Shown: positions 26,650 through 37,228, counted from the first letter of the stretch. The stretch is DNA of 48,181 nucleotides from an uncultured Flavobacteriales bacterium (GCA_938075455.1 CALJHN010000006.1:1-48181), one strand, 5' to 3'. Program-made: numbers and translations. The notes: generated by a model not told the origin, from the sequence alone.

Positions 26650-27758
26650 TAACTAATAAGTTTAAATATTTCATTGACAATATCTTCACTAGCATAAGGC
26701 TTTCCCATTTTTTTTGCATTTTGAGAAATGGTATTCAATTGATTTTCGTCCTTTAGTAAATCCATGGCAGTTCTCAAAATAGAATCGGTTTGGTTATCCT
26801 CAATAAGAATAGCAGCAGATTTATTGACCAAAGACATTGCATTTTTAGTTTGGTGATCTTCTGAAACATTGGGGGATGGAACCAAAATACTCGGTTTACC
26901 AGCTAGAGTAAGTTCACTAATTGACAATGCACCTGCCCTTGAAATAACTATATCCGCAAGAGAATAAGCTAAATCCATTCTTTTAATAAATGCTAAAGCT
27001 TTTACATTAGGTATATTAATTTGGTTTAATTGGCTTTCAACAGACTCAAAATATCTTTTACCAACTTGCCAAAGTAATTTTATAGGTTTGTCTTTGATTA
27101 TATGAATAGAATTTAAGATTCCTTCATTGATAGATTTTGCTCCTAAACTTCCTCCTAATACTAAAATCACTTTTTCATTCTTAGAAACTTTAAAATAGGT
27201 TTTAGCCTCAGACAACTTAGCATCTAAATTTTCAATGTCTTTTCTTACTGGATTGCCAGTCAAAACCAATTTATTTATCTCAAAAAATTGATCCATGTTT
27301 TCATATGCAACACAGATTTTTTTAGTTTTTTTACTCAGCCACTTATTGGTTAGTCCAGCATAGGAATTCTGCTCTTGAATTAATGTAGGAATTTTTAAAC
27401 TGTGTGCCATCCTTAAAGTTGGTCCACTTGCATAGCCACCAACACCCACAACAATATTTGGTTGAAAATCCTTAATTATTTTTCTTGCATGATTGAAACT
27501 TTTTAGAAGTAAAAAAGGAAAATTTAGGTTTTTAAGAATTGCATTTATAGAGATAGATCTTTGGATTCCCACAACATTTAGTCCAACTATTTCAAAACCC
27601 TCTTCTGGAACTTTTTCCATTTCCATTCTCCCTTTTGCTCCAACAAATAATATTTCCGAATCTTTACTTATTTCTAGTATTTTCTTTGCAATTGCAATAG
27701 CTGGGTAAATATGCCCCCCAGTTCCACCACCGCTAATGATTACTTTATAGCTAGACAT
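26649..27758 (-). CDS. murG: UDP-GlcNAc--lipid I GlcNAc transferase MurG
   Basis: MurG converts lipid I to lipid II at the inner face of the membrane. It is a GT-B glycosyltransferase with the lipid-side loop ISGGGTGGHIYPAIAIA at the N-terminus, VGVGGYASGPTLRMAH, the second glycine loop VLGGSLGAKSIN, and RAGALSISELTLAGKPSILVPSPNVSEDHQTKNA for UDP-GlcNAc binding. 369 residues. It overlaps ftsW upstream by 8 bases and murC downstream by one. Confidence 0.97.
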   Translation of the reverse strand: MSSYKVIISGGGTGGHIYPAIAIAKKILEISKDSEILFVGAKGRMEMEKVPEEGFEIVGLNVVGIQRSISINAILKNLNFPFLLLKSFNHARKIIKDFQPNIVVGVGGYASGPTLRMAHSLKIPTLIQEQNSYAGLTNKWLSKKTKKICVAYENMDQFFEINKLVLTGNPVRKDIENLDAKLSEAKTYFKVSKNEKVILVLGGSLGAKSINEGILNSIHIIKDKPIKLLWQVGKRYFESVESQLNQINIPNVKALAFIKRMDLAYSLADIVISRAGALSISELTLAGKPSILVPSPNVSEDHQTKNAMSLVNKSAAILIEDNQTDSILRTAMDLLKDENQLNTISQNAKKMGKPYASEDIVNEIFKLIS

Positions 27759-28878
27759 TTTCAGAATCTATATATACTGTTGTACTAACATTTAAAATTA
27801 TTCCCAAAGAAATACAGGTAAATAATATTGAGGTTCCTCCCATACTAATTAAAGGTAAAGGTTGGCCAGTAACAGGGAATAAATTTACTCCCACACCCAT
27901 ATTAATAAAAGATTGAAATATTAGCATAAAACTTAATCCAAATACTACAAAAGAAGCAAATTTGCTATCCACTTTATTCATGATTCTAATCGCCCTAAAA
28001 AATAAAATCATATATAAAATAACCAATCCTATTCCCCCTATTATTGAGCCAAATTCTTCAATAGAAGAAGCATAAATAAAATCTGACTGAGCAGAATATA
28101 AATCATTTTTAACATGTCCTTTTCCAGGACCTTTTCCAAATAAAAATCCGTTTGCAACTGCTCGTTTTGCCATTTCTGCCTGGTAATTTTCTTGTTTCTC
28201 ACCACTTCCAAAGCTCATTATTCTTTTTTCCCATGTATCCACTCTAGGTAAAAAACCAGGAACTGCCATATTGACAAGAATTAAAAAAGCAAAACCTAGA
28301 AAAGCAGTTCCTATAATAGACCCTAAATGCTTTATTCTAGCTCCACCTATAAACATCATTGCAAAACAAACGGTAAATAACATAGCTGCAGTAGAAAAAT
28401 CTGCGGGGAGAATTAAGCCACAAATTAGAGCTACAGGCCATAAAATAGGTATTAAACCTTTTTTAAAATCCTTAATTACATCCTTCTTATTGGTAAGCAT
28501 ACGCGAGACATATATGATTAAAACTAGTTTAGCAAAATCTGAAGGTTGAAAACCCATTATCCATCTAGAAGCATTTCCTTTACTGACCCCAAATAAGAGT
28601 GTAACAAACAATAAAACAATAGAAACAAAAATTCCTATCTGGGATAATCGCGAAAAATACTTGTAGGGAAAAAACTGCAAATAAATAATCAAAACAATTC
28701 CGATTACTATAATTAAAGTATGCTTGATTACATAAGGGGCAACATTTCCACCTGAAATTCTAAATGCTAAATTAGAACTTGAGCTGTAAGCCATAACTAT
28801 TGAGTATAATGAAAGCAATATTATAATTGTCCAAATTACTTTATCGCCCTTTAAGTATTTCTCAATTAGCTGTTGCAT
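27751..28878 (-). CDS. ftsW: Lipid II polymerase/flippase FtsW (SEDS family)
   Basis: A polytopic SEDS glycosyltransferase that builds septal peptidoglycan with the class B PBP. About ten hydrophobic helices are visible. The signatures are GFQPSDFAKLVLIIYVSRML, the FLFGKGPGKGH loop, SDFIYASSIEEFGSIIG, and the end motif TGQPLPLISMGGTSIL. 375 residues. Its ATG overlaps the stop of the MurD-domain gene by one base (TAATG) and its 3' end overlaps murG by 8, so translation appears chained. Confidence 0.96.
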   Translation of the reverse strand: MQQLIEKYLKGDKVIWTIIILLSLYSIVMAYSSSSNLAFRISGGNVAPYVIKHTLIIVIGIVLIIYLQFFPYKYFSRLSQIGIFVSIVLLFVTLLFGVSKGNASRWIMGFQPSDFAKLVLIIYVSRMLTNKKDVIKDFKKGLIPILWPVALICGLILPADFSTAAMLFTVCFAMMFIGGARIKHLGSIIGTAFLGFAFLILVNMAVPGFLPRVDTWEKRIMSFGSGEKQENYQAEMAKRAVANGFLFGKGPGKGHVKNDLYSAQSDFIYASSIEEFGSIIGGIGLVILYMILFFRAIRIMNKVDSKFASFVVFGLSFMLIFQSFINMGVGVNLFPVTGQPLPLISMGGTSILFTCISLGIILNVSTTVYIDSENV

Positions 28879-29375
28879 TAATCTATACTGTGAATTAAAT
28901 TTTTAAAATAATCTCCTCTTAACTGATAGTTTTCATGAGTAATATAACTTGAGCAAGCTGGTGAGAAAAGAACACTTATATTTTTAGTAGGATTATTTAA
29001 AGCCATGTTTACCGCATCCCTAATGGTTGATAATTGTGAGTACTTAACCTTAGAGCCAAAGAGATATTTTATTTTTGTTTCATGATTTCCATAATATATT
29101 ATATCAGTTACTTTTGACAAAACTAAATCCTCTAAAACGTCAAAATCTCTTGGAGATTTGTTTTCACCAACTATCCAAATAATTGGTCCATCTATTTTAG
29201 ACAAAGAATATGCTGTAGCTCCAGCATCTGTTGATTTGGAATCATTGATCCAAGTTTTTTCTTGCTTGTTTGAAAAAAAATCAAGCCTGTGATCAATTGA
29301 TGATAAAGAATTCAAAGATTCTTTTCTTTTATTAAGTAGCTGATTTCTTATAGATTTTTCCTTAAGTATATTCAT
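28878..29375 (-). CDS. Stand-alone MurD C-terminal (glutamate-ligase) domain protein
   Basis: A 165-residue protein that matches only the third domain of MurD and lies between murD and ftsW. From the His-Arg pair (H29-R30) it aligns with the neighbouring full-length MurD (H314-R315) nearly without gaps over 135 residues, about one third identical by eye and 32/80 in the first part. Kept motifs: INDSKST (43-49, MurD INDSKAT), PIIWIVG, KIKYLFGSKV, SPACSS (138-143) and the closing RGDYFKN. The MurD GGLDKG loop has become GENKSP. There is no P-loop and no UDP-binding domain. An in-frame TAG lies directly before the ATG, so it is not a truncated reading of a longer frame. It is coupled to ftsW by TAATG. 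It cannot ligate alone; its role is unknown. Confidence 0.8.
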   Translation of the reverse strand: MNILKEKSIRNQLLNKRKESLNSLSSIDHRLDFFSNKQEKTWINDSKSTDAGATAYSLSKIDGPIIWIVGENKSPRDFDVLEDLVLSKVTDIIYYGNHETKIKYLFGSKVKYSQLSTIRDAVNMALNNPTKNISVLFSPACSSYITHENYQLRGDYFKNLIHSID

Positions 29376-29384
29376 CTACAAAAA

Positions 29385-30737
29385 TTATAACGTTCTTACA
29401 GCATTTTTAAATTGATGACCTCTATCTTCGTAATCCTTAAATAAATCGAAACTAGAACAAGCAGGAGATAGCAATACATTAAATCCTTTTTTAGCAATTC
29501 TATAACTAATTTGTACAGCTTGAATCGCTGATTCAGCTTCATAAAAAGAATCTACTATGGAACCAAAAGCCTCCTTAATCTTTGAATTATCTTTACCTAA
29601 GCAAACTATTCCTAAAACTTTTTGTTTTACAAGACCCTCTAATATGGAGTAATCATTTCCTTTATCTAACCCTCCAACAATCCAAATAGTTGGTTGCTGC
29701 ATGCTTTCTAAAGCATACCATGTTGAATTGACATTTGTCGCCTTTGAATCATTTATAAAATTAATTCCATGGATTTTGGCAACATCCTCCAGTCTATGTT
29801 CTACATTTTGAAAATCCGATAAACTATCTCGAATAATTTCTTTTCTAATATCTAATACTCTTGCTGCAACACCTGCAGCCATAGAATTAAATAGATTGTG
29901 TTTGCCTTGTTGGGCCAATTGATGAATGGACATAATTGTTTGTTTTTTATTGTTTATATTGATTTTTATTTGTTCTTTTTCTAACCAAGATCCTTTGTGT
30001 AATTTCTCATTAATGGAAACTGGAGCTAATTCATAGGAGACTTTTTCTTGAGACATAATCCATTCTGATATTACTTTATCGTCATGGTTATAAATAAGAC
30101 AATTACTTTTGGACATGTTTTGACAAATCCTAAATTTACTTTTTGAATATTTTTTGAAATCATGTTGGTATCTATCCAAATGATCTGGTGTAATATTTAG
30201 GATTATTGAAATGTCAGATTTGAAATCGTACATTCTATCTAATTGAAAACTACTTAGTTCAATAACATAATAGTCTATGTTTTCAATAGCTACTGACATG
30301 GCATAACTTTGGCCAATGTTCCCTACTGCTTTTACATTGTATCCTGCATTCTCTAAAAGATAAGAAACCATTAATGTGGTAGTGGTCTTTCCATTTGTCC
30401 CAGTAATACATATTTTTTTTGCTTTGCAGAAATAGCTTGCAAATTCAATTTCACTTATTATAGGTTTGGAACTTTTTAGAAAATATTTTACTAATTGATG
30501 GTCATTATCAATTCCAGGACTAACAACTAGAACATCTTGAATAGTGGAAATAAATGACATATAATCCAATTGATAATATTCAACTCCATATTCTCTTAAA
30601 GTATTAGTAGATTCCTTAGATATACTTGAATCGTCACAAACAAGAACATTTAAGTTATTTTTCTTAGCTAATACAGCTGCTCCAATACCACTTTTCCCAG
30701 CACCTAAAACCACAATATTTTGAAGGTTTTTTATCAT
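29385..30737 (-). CDS. murD: UDP-N-acetylmuramoylalanine--D-glutamate ligase MurD
   Basis: MurD adds D-glutamate to UDP-MurNAc-L-Ala. The UDP domain starts [20 protein letters not shown]; the P-loop is [19 protein letters not shown] near 110-130; then [41 protein letters not shown] with the carbamate-region lysine, and [17 protein letters not shown]. All three domains are complete in 450 residues. It overlaps mraY by 4 bases (ATGA). A second copy of its last domain is encoded 9 bases downstream. Confidence 0.97.
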   Translation of the reverse strand: MIKNLQNIVVLGAGKSGIGAAVLAKKNNLNVLVCDDSSISKESTNTLREYGVEYYQLDYMSFISTIQDVLVVSPGIDNDHQLVKYFLKSSKPIISEIEFASYFCKAKKICITGTNGKTTTTLMVSYLLENAGYNVKAVGNIGQSYAMSVAIENIDYYVIELSSFQLDRMYDFKSDISIILNITPDHLDRYQHDFKKYSKSKFRICQNMSKSNCLIYNHDDKVISEWIMSQEKVSYELAPVSINEKLHKGSWLEKEQIKININNKKQTIMSIHQLAQQGKHNLFNSMAAGVAARVLDIRKEIIRDSLSDFQNVEHRLEDVAKIHGINFINDSKATNVNSTWYALESMQQPTIWIVGGLDKGNDYSILEGLVKQKVLGIVCLGKDNSKIKEAFGSIVDSFYEAESAIQAVQISYRIAKKGFNVLLSPACSSFDLFKDYEDRGHQFKNAVRTL

Positions 30738-31975
30738 CTAAGCTTAAGAGTTACAATGGAAAGAACTGCCAGTAGAATACCTAAAATCCAAAACCTGGAT
30801 ACAATTTTTGCCTCGTGAATTCCTTTCTTTTGGTAATGATGATGAATTGGAGACATTAAAAAGACTCTTCTACCCTCCCCAAATTTTCTTTTGGTGTATT
30901 TGAAATAAGAAACTTGGAGAACAACGCTTAAATTTTCTATGAGAAAAACTCCGCAGAAAACTGGAATTAATAATTCTTTCCTAATGGCTACAGCAAAAAC
31001 AGCAATTATGCCCCCTAAGGCCAAACTACCTGTATCGCCCATAAAAACTTTAGCAGGAAATGAATTGTACCATAAAAACCCAATGCATGCTCCAACAAAT
31101 GAGCTTATAAAAATCACAAGCTCAGATGAGTTTGGAATGTATAGGATATTTAAATAATCTGCAAAAACTAAATTACCTGACAGATAAGCAAAGATGGCCA
31201 ATGTTATTCCAATAATTGCACTAGTTCCTGTCGCAAGACCGTCAAGGCCATCACTTAAATTAGCGCCATTGGACACTGAAATAACTATAATTACAATAAT
31301 AGGAATAAATACTAGCCAAGAGTATTTTGACAACTCAGGACTTATCCAGGTGATTAGCCACGAATAGTCAAACTCATTATTTTTAACAAATGGAATTGTA
31401 GTTTTAAGTGATTTTGTCTCTTCCCAGAAATAACTTTTTAGTTCTTGAGAACTCTCTTGGTGCTCAGCTAGAATTTCCGTATTGTAATAAGTTTTAGATT
31501 TAATTGTCACAGAATCACTCCATAACATAGAAGCTCCTACAATTATTCCAACTCCAATTTGTCCAATTACTTTAAACTTTCCCGCTAATCCCTTTTTATT
31601 TTTTTTAAATACTTTAATGTAATCATCTATGAAACCAATCAACCCTAACCAGATAGTTGCAACAAGCATTAATTGAATATAAATGTTGTCTAACTTTGCA
31701 AAAAGCATGGTAGGAACAATGATTCCAGCTAGTATGATGACTCCTCCCATTGTAGGTGTTCCTGACTTGACCATTTGACCTTCTAAACCCAAGTCTCTAA
31801 TAGACTCACCAACTTGTTTTCTCTGTAAGAGTTTAATTAGCTTACCACCAAAAATAAGTGTAATAATTAGTGAAATGATTAAAGCCATACCGGCTCTAAA
31901 AGAGATAAATTGGAACAATCCTGAACCAGGAAAGTCAAAATATTGATTTATATAATTAAAAAAATGATAAAGCAT
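30734..31975 (-). CDS. mraY: Phospho-N-acetylmuramoyl-pentapeptide transferase MraY
   Basis: This polytopic enzyme makes lipid I from UDP-MurNAc-pentapeptide and undecaprenyl phosphate. Motifs: [11 protein letters not shown], the Asp pair in [43 protein letters not shown] and the SPIHHHYQ histidines. At 413 residues it is longer than the typical 360. The extra part, about residues 165-215, is a soluble insertion ([16 protein letters not shown]...), found in many Bacteroidota MraY proteins. One-base overlap with murE and 4-base overlap with murD. Confidence 0.96.
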   Translation of the reverse strand: MLYHFFNYINQYFDFPGSGLFQFISFRAGMALIISLIITLIFGGKLIKLLQRKQVGESIRDLGLEGQMVKSGTPTMGGVIILAGIIVPTMLFAKLDNIYIQLMLVATIWLGLIGFIDDYIKVFKKNKKGLAGKFKVIGQIGVGIIVGASMLWSDSVTIKSKTYYNTEILAEHQESSQELKSYFWEETKSLKTTIPFVKNNEFDYSWLITWISPELSKYSWLVFIPIIVIIVISVSNGANLSDGLDGLATGTSAIIGITLAIFAYLSGNLVFADYLNILYIPNSSELVIFISSFVGACIGFLWYNSFPAKVFMGDTGSLALGGIIAVFAVAIRKELLIPVFCGVFLIENLSVVLQVSYFKYTKRKFGEGRRVFLMSPIHHHYQKKGIHEAKIVSRFWILGILLAVLSIVTLKLR

Positions 31976-33438
31976 TATTGTTGTATTTGTTTGAAAATTT
32001 CTATAGTAGTTTCTAAATCGTCAAAATATAATTTCTCATCTCCAATGATTTGATATTTTTCATGTCCTTTGCCAGCAATTAAAATCACATCTCCACTTTC
32101 TGCTAATTCACAAGCAACTTTAATTGCTTCTTTTCTCTCTTGAATAGTTAATACTTTAGAAGATTTAGACTTTGGAATTCCAGAAATAATATCCTTGATT
32201 ATTTTACTTGGCTTTTCGCTTCTAGGATTATCAGAAGTTACTATCACCCTATCGCTATAAACAGACGAAATTTCACCCATTAATGGACGCTTACCCTTGT
32301 CTCTATCTCCCCCACAACCAAACACAGTGAATATCTTTTCTTTATCGCTTTTTAGACTAACCAATGTTTTCAAAACATTTTCAAGAGCATCTGGTGTATG
32401 AGCATAATCAATTACTGCTGTTATATTTGTAGGAGAAACGATGTACTCAAATCTTCCATCTGGTGCTTTTAGATTACTTATAATTTTCAGAACAGTAAGA
32501 GCCTCTTCACCAAGAGATTTAGCTACTGCAAAAACAACCAAAAGATTGTAAGCATTGAATTCTCCTATCAATCTAGAGGTCATTTCAAATCCGTCAATTT
32601 CTACTGAAAGTCCACTTATGTTATTTTCAACAATTTTCCCTTTAAAATCAAAATCTCCTTTCAATCCATAAGAAAATGGCTTTGCATTTATATCTCTAAG
32701 CATTTCTTCACCATAAGGGTCGTCAAAGTTTACAATTGCTAAAGCATCGTTTTTTAGAGAGTTAAATAACTTTTTCTTCGCACCTATATAGTCATTTAAA
32801 GTAGGGTGATAATCCAAGTGGTCTCTTGAAATATTGGTGTAAACTCCAATATCAAAAGATAATCCAGAGACTCTATTTTGGTCTAAAGCATGTGAACTTA
32901 CTTCCATAAAGACATGGGAACAACCCTCAATAACCATTTGACTAAGTAATTCGTTGATTCTAATTGCATTTGGAGTTGTATGTGTTGCAGGAATAGTCTT
33001 ATGAAGAATTTTAATATGTACAGTTGAAATAAGACCAGTGCTATACCCCATTAATCTATACAAGTCATATAATAATGTTGCGCAAGTAGTCTTACCATTG
33101 GTACCCGTTATTCCAACTAGTTTTAATTTTTCAGAGGGATTGTCGAAAAAATTTGAAGCTACTATTCCCAAAGACTTTGAACTATCTAAAACTTTGATAT
33201 AAGTAATATCATTACTTAAAATTTCAGGAAGACTCTCACAAATTATAGCGCATGCGCCTCTATTTAGAGCTTGAGAAATGAAATTATGACCATCCTGAGA
33301 GACCCCTTTTAGAGCTATAAACAAAGAAAGATTGTTAATTTCCCTTGAGTCAAATGCAATATTTTCTACAGCAATATTAGTATTGCCTTTTATCTCAATT
33401 ATTCTAACCCCATATATAATATCCTTTAGTAATTTCAT
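31975..33438 (-). CDS. murE: UDP-MurNAc-tripeptide synthetase MurE (meso-diaminopimelate type)
   Basis: MurE adds the third amino acid of the stem peptide. The P-loop is [19 protein letters not shown]; downstream come [31 protein letters not shown] and [11 protein letters not shown]. The DNPR motif is the known marker for meso-diaminopimelate recognition (lysine enzymes carry a different sequence), so this cell wall is predicted to be of the Dap type. The end [10 protein letters not shown] is also canonical. 487 residues. It overlaps the PBP gene by 4 bases. Confidence 0.96.
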   Translation of the reverse strand: MKLLKDIIYGVRIIEIKGNTNIAVENIAFDSREINNLSLFIALKGVSQDGHNFISQALNRGACAIICESLPEILSNDITYIKVLDSSKSLGIVASNFFDNPSEKLKLVGITGTNGKTTCATLLYDLYRLMGYSTGLISTVHIKILHKTIPATHTTPNAIRINELLSQMVIEGCSHVFMEVSSHALDQNRVSGLSFDIGVYTNISRDHLDYHPTLNDYIGAKKKLFNSLKNDALAIVNFDDPYGEEMLRDINAKPFSYGLKGDFDFKGKIVENNISGLSVEIDGFEMTSRLIGEFNAYNLLVVFAVAKSLGEEALTVLKIISNLKAPDGRFEYIVSPTNITAVIDYAHTPDALENVLKTLVSLKSDKEKIFTVFGCGGDRDKGKRPLMGEISSVYSDRVIVTSDNPRSEKPSKIIKDIISGIPKSKSSKVLTIQERKEAIKVACELAESGDVILIAGKGHEKYQIIGDEKLYFDDLETTIEIFKQIQQ

Positions 33439-35528
33439 CCTAATTGTAAAATGATTTTTTGACCTTTATTTATTCTTAAGCCAGCTTTAATAGATTGTTC
33501 TCTTACTATTCCAGAGCCAACAGGCTGCACAAACAATCCAAACTTTTCCAACATATAAGTAGCATCAATTAATCCCATACCAACTACATTCGGAACCAAT
33601 CCTTTTTGAGTCTTTTTATGAATTATTTTAATGGCATCCTTTCCAGTCCTTGTAGATATCCAATTGTTAGAATTATTAGTTAAATCTTCAACAGGTATTC
33701 TCATATTTTCAGAAGCAACTAAAAAAGACTTCTTGTCGCCACTTCTTGAATATGGATATCGGTTAAGAGTATCTTTTAAAACAATATTTTCTTTTTGAAA
33801 TTCTTGCGAATAGACCTTATCTGCAATCTCCTTAAAGACAGTTCCAGAAACTACAGACCCAAAAATATTTTTAGTTGGACCTTGAATAACCACAATGCAA
33901 CTATAGACCGGATCTTTAGATGGAAAATACCCGCAAAAAGAAGCCTGATATTTATTTCCATATCCTTTAGAGCCTTGAGCAATTTTTGATGTACCTGTTT
34001 TTCCTGCAATTGAAAATCCTCTAGCTTTTATATTTTTTGCAGTTCCTCTTTCAACAACTCCTTCAAGCATCACCTTTAGATCCCTAAGTGTAGCTTTAGA
34101 ACAAATAGATGCGTTTAAAATTCTCGGCTTATATTCTTTTTGAATCTTGCTACCCTTTTTAATATATTTCACAAATTGAGGCTGAAGTAAGGTTCCATCA
34201 TTTGCTACAGCATTGTAAAAAGCCAATGTCTGAAGGGGGGTCATCTTTAGTTCATAACCAATAGACATCCAAGGAAGAGTAATTCCAGTAAAAGTTGGAT
34301 CTGAAGATTCTTTTATTAGTGGTACTCCTTCCCCTATTATTGACAAACCAAGTTTTTGATGAATTCCAATTTCTTTTAATCCATCAATAAATTCCTGAGG
34401 CTCTTTTTTATAATTATCATAAATTATTTGACTTATAACATTAGATGATTTTTCGAATGCATCTTTAATCGTATTTCTTCCATAAATTTTACCTCCATCA
34501 GTGAGGTAATTATCGTAGAATTCATATTTACCTGTCATATCTACAGAGTCGGTTATTTTGAACTTACCCTGTTCTAAAGCAACTAAAAGTGAAGCAAGTT
34601 TAAATGTTGAACCTGGCTCAGAAGCTAAACCAACTGCGTGGTTTTGAGCTTCAAAATAAGTTTCAGACTTAGGGTCAAATGAAAGATTAGCGATAGCCTT
34701 AACATACCCTGTTTTAACTTCCATCAAAACCGCGCATCCTTTCTGTGCCTTTTGTTCTCTTAGTTGTTTTAATAATGCAGACTCTGCAACATCCTGAATA
34801 TTTACATCAATGGAAGTGTAAACATCGCTACCAGGGACAGGTTCAATAGATAATTCGTCATCCACTGGTTTCCATTCATTTCCCCTTATTTTCTCCATAA
34901 GCATCTGACCATTCTGACCTTTCAGATACTCATTAAATGCACCTTCAATACCAACTAAAATTGATTTTTTTCCATCATTTTCTACCGCATATCCTACAGT
35001 TCTATTAGCAAGCATTCCATAGGGTTTTACTCTTTGGTTTGATTTTAAAATAATACACCCCCCCCTATATTTACCTAGATTAAAAACGGGAAACTTTTTT
35101 AGCCGCTCTATTTGATCATTTCTTAAAGCTCTTGCAATAAAAAAGTATCGGTTACTATCAAGCCTTTGGTTTTCTAATTCGGACTTCCACTCATTAGATG
35201 TCCTTCTAGATAAAAGCACACTTAAAGAGTCAGATAGATCAGAAATATTATCAATAAAATCTTGCTCACTGATAGTAACCAAGTCAACAAAGACCTTATA
35301 TCTTGGAACAGAAAGGGCAAGGGATGTCTTTTGCTCATTAGAAGCATAAATATTTCCTCTTGGGGCTAATACCTTTTTAGAAATAAAAATTTGTTTATTA
35401 GCATCAAATTTTAACTGTTCACCTTTAAATATTTGCAGATAAAATATTTGAACAACTATTCCCAATCCCATAAAAAAGACAAGAAAATAAACTGAATAAA
35501 GTCTAATTAAGGATTCTTTATTTTTCAT
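33435..35528 (-). CDS. ftsI: Septal transpeptidase FtsI/PBP3 (class B PBP) with C-terminal PASTA domain
   Basis: A membrane-anchored D,D-transpeptidase of the divisome. One helix (about residues 9-32) is followed by the APRGNIYAS motif of class B PBPs. The catalytic SxxK is S307-TF-K310 in SEPGSTFKLAS, the second motif is SSN in EKSSNVISQI, and KTGT lies in SIAGKTGTSKIA. The last 60 residues (LVPNVVGMGLIDATYML...) form one PASTA repeat. 697 residues, normal for Bacteroidota. Overlaps ftsL and murE by 4 bases each (ATGA). Confidence 0.96.
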   Translation of the reverse strand: MKNKESLIRLYSVYFLVFFMGLGIVVQIFYLQIFKGEQLKFDANKQIFISKKVLAPRGNIYASNEQKTSLALSVPRYKVFVDLVTISEQDFIDNISDLSDSLSVLLSRRTSNEWKSELENQRLDSNRYFFIARALRNDQIERLKKFPVFNLGKYRGGCIILKSNQRVKPYGMLANRTVGYAVENDGKKSILVGIEGAFNEYLKGQNGQMLMEKIRGNEWKPVDDELSIEPVPGSDVYTSIDVNIQDVAESALLKQLREQKAQKGCAVLMEVKTGYVKAIANLSFDPKSETYFEAQNHAVGLASEPGSTFKLASLLVALEQGKFKITDSVDMTGKYEFYDNYLTDGGKIYGRNTIKDAFEKSSNVISQIIYDNYKKEPQEFIDGLKEIGIHQKLGLSIIGEGVPLIKESSDPTFTGITLPWMSIGYELKMTPLQTLAFYNAVANDGTLLQPQFVKYIKKGSKIQKEYKPRILNASICSKATLRDLKVMLEGVVERGTAKNIKARGFSIAGKTGTSKIAQGSKGYGNKYQASFCGYFPSKDPVYSCIVVIQGPTKNIFGSVVSGTVFKEIADKVYSQEFQKENIVLKDTLNRYPYSRSGDKKSFLVASENMRIPVEDLTNNSNNWISTRTGKDAIKIIHKKTQKGLVPNVVGMGLIDATYMLEKFGLFVQPVGSGIVREQSIKAGLRINKGQKIILQLG

Positions 35529-35842
35529 ATATCAGAATTCTTATTGTGAATAATTAAGGGTGGATCTACCGACTCATATAAACCCCATTTCTCTGTCTCT
35601 TTTACTACTTTGCTTTGAAGACTTTCCTTATCATATAGCTCCAAGGCAGATTGCAACTCTGAGTATAACTTTTCCCCAGTCTTACTTTTTTTAGAAATCT
35701 CTAACACTACTCCATCTACATGGTATCCATAAGCAACATAGAGAACCATTAAAAATGTTACATAAACCAAAAAAGGAGTATTGTTAATCACCATTCCTTT
35801 TTTGAAAAGATCTCCAGAAAATATTTCTTTAAAAACTGTCAT
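35525..35842 (-). CDS. FtsL-like cell division protein
   Basis: A 105-residue protein with one helix (about 22-42) and a short periplasmic helical segment (KTGEKLYSELQSALELYDKESLQSKV) suited to a coiled coil. It is too diverged for sequence recognition, but position between rsmH and ftsI, size and topology are those of the Bacteroidota FtsL-like family that scaffolds the FtsQLB-type complex. Overlaps both neighbours by 4 bases. Confidence 0.82.
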   Translation of the reverse strand: MTVFKEIFSGDLFKKGMVINNTPFLVYVTFLMVLYVAYGYHVDGVVLEISKKSKTGEKLYSELQSALELYDKESLQSKVVKETEKWGLYESVDPPLIIHNKNSDI

Positions 35843-36753
35843 TTTCTTTTTTTTGCAATTCTTAATTTTGCACTTCTAGCTCTTGGATTTAATTTTATTT
35901 CAGCATCACCAGGAACAATGGGTTTTTTATTCACCAAATCAAACGGCTTAGAAATATTTCCAAAAAAATCTTTTTCTAAATCTCCATTACAATTGCCTGT
36001 TTTGAAGAAGTTTTTAACCAGTCTATCCTCTAAGGAATGGTAAGTAATAATTGAAACGATTCCTTCATTTTTTAGAACTTTTGGCAACTGATTTAAAAAC
36101 TCAACTAAGGCATTTAATTCCTGATTAACTTCAATCCTTATGGACTGAAAAACTCTTGCTAAAAATTGATTTTTTACTTTCTGAGGCACTAAAAACTCAA
36201 TACATGAAACTAAATCTTGAGTGGTAGTTAATTTGTTATTAGCTCTTGCCTCTATGATATTTGATGTAATCCTTTTAGACTCTACAGATTTAAAATCGCC
36301 GAACTGAGAGAAAATTTTTTCAAGCTGGCCTTCATCATAAGTATTTAGTAAATCACATGCATCGAGTACTGCATCTTTATTCATTCTCATATCTAATCTT
36401 TCATCAAATCGAAAAGAGAATCCTCTCTCCGGATTATCAAACTGAAATGAAGAGACCCCTAAATCTGCTAGGATGCCAACCGGAACACCATAACCAAAAG
36501 CTTCCAAAACATTTTGAATATTTCTAAAGTTTTGTCTAACCAATGAAAATCTATCATCTGTTATATGATTTTCAGAGGCGTCAGAATCTTGGTCAAAAGC
36601 CAATAGCTTTCCATTATCAATTTGATCAAGAATTGCCCTAGAATGACCTCCTCCACCAAAAGTGACATCAACATAAAAACCAGAAAGATCAGAGATTAAA
36701 GCCTGAGTGGCTTCATTTAAAAGAACTGGTATATGATATTGATCAACTTTCAT
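35839..36753 (-). CDS. rsmH: 16S rRNA (cytosine1402-N4)-methyltransferase RsmH (MraW)
   Basis: RsmH methylates C1402 of 16S rRNA. Signature stretches: YHIPVLLNEATQAL at the start, DVTFGGGGHSRAIL, GILADLGVSSFQFDNPERGFSFR, LDMRMN, and IITYHSLEDRLVKNFFK. I place the start at ATG 36753 (MKVDQYHIPVLL, 304 aa), because homologs begin about there. A longer frame from 36807 would add 18 atypical residues and overlap mraZ by 65 bases instead of 11. Confidence 0.95.
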   Translation of the reverse strand: MKVDQYHIPVLLNEATQALISDLSGFYVDVTFGGGGHSRAILDQIDNGKLLAFDQDSDASENHITDDRFSLVRQNFRNIQNVLEAFGYGVPVGILADLGVSSFQFDNPERGFSFRFDERLDMRMNKDAVLDACDLLNTYDEGQLEKIFSQFGDFKSVESKRITSNIIEARANNKLTTTQDLVSCIEFLVPQKVKNQFLARVFQSIRIEVNQELNALVEFLNQLPKVLKNEGIVSIITYHSLEDRLVKNFFKTGNCNGDLEKDFFGNISKPFDLVNKKPIVPGDAEIKLNPRARSAKLRIAKKRK

Positions 36754-37201
36754 CCGCCGACTCCCCCATAACTTCGTGAGCCAATTGATCAAAACCTTCC
36801 CAGTCATCTTTCATCATGGATTCATAGGTCTTTTTATCCCATAATTCCCACAAATCAACATTTGCAACAATAACTAGTTCTTTTTTAATCCCAGCCCAAC
36901 CAAGTAAACCCTTAGGAAGCAGCAGCCTACCATTACTATCAACAGTAATTTTAGTAGCACCTTTTTGAAACATACGAGCAAATTTCCTATCCTTAGATTT
37001 AAACCTATTGAGCTTTCTCAATTTGCTCATAACCACCGACCACTCCGAAGAGGTATACATAGAAAGGCAGTCATCAACTCCTCTTGAAATAACAAACTGT
37101 TCTTGATCAATAGGAGACAATTGTTTTCTAACGTCAGAAGGAATTAACATTCTTCCTTTAACATCTAGCTTACAATAGTATTCTCCAATAAATCCTGACA
37201 A
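36743..37201 (-). CDS. mraZ: Transcriptional regulator MraZ
   Basis: MraZ is a double AbrB-like DNA-binding protein and the first gene of the dcw operon. Two copies of the DxxxR-type motif are present: KLDVKGRMLIPSDVRKQL near the N-terminus and ITVDSNGRLLLPKGLLGWA in the second half. 152 residues. The start is a TTG at 37201 (SGFIGEYYCK); there is no ATG or GTG upstream that fits. MraZ represses dcw operons in E. coli by binding tandem GTGGG-type repeats, and such repeats are found just upstream here. Confidence 0.94.
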   Translation of the reverse strand: MSGFIGEYYCKLDVKGRMLIPSDVRKQLSPIDQEQFVISRGVDDCLSMYTSSEWSVVMSKLRKLNRFKSKDRKFARMFQKGATKITVDSNGRLLLPKGLLGWAGIKKELVIVANVDLWELWDKKTYESMMKDDWEGFDQLAHEVMGESADES

Positions 37202-37220
37202 TTGACTCTAATTTTAAATG

Positions 37221-37228
37221 TAAATCTA
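37221..37228 (-). promoter_or_regulatory. Probable -7 box TAGATTTA of the dcw operon
   Basis: On the minus strand TAGATTTA lies 19 bases before the mraZ TTG and differs from TAnnTTTG in the last base. It lies within TTAGATTTACATT, the same 13 bases found before rsfS. The predicted leader is about 14 bases. Confidence 0.4.

Noticed and set aside
33435..35528. Horizontal transfer of the PASTA-bearing PBP
   Set aside because: A PASTA domain on the septal PBP is normal in Bacteroidota, and base composition looks like its neighbours.
36754..36807. Longer RsmH start at 36807
   Set aside because: It adds 18 residues unlike any RsmH start and overlaps mraZ by 65 bases; the ATG at 36753 gives the conserved YHIPVLL start.
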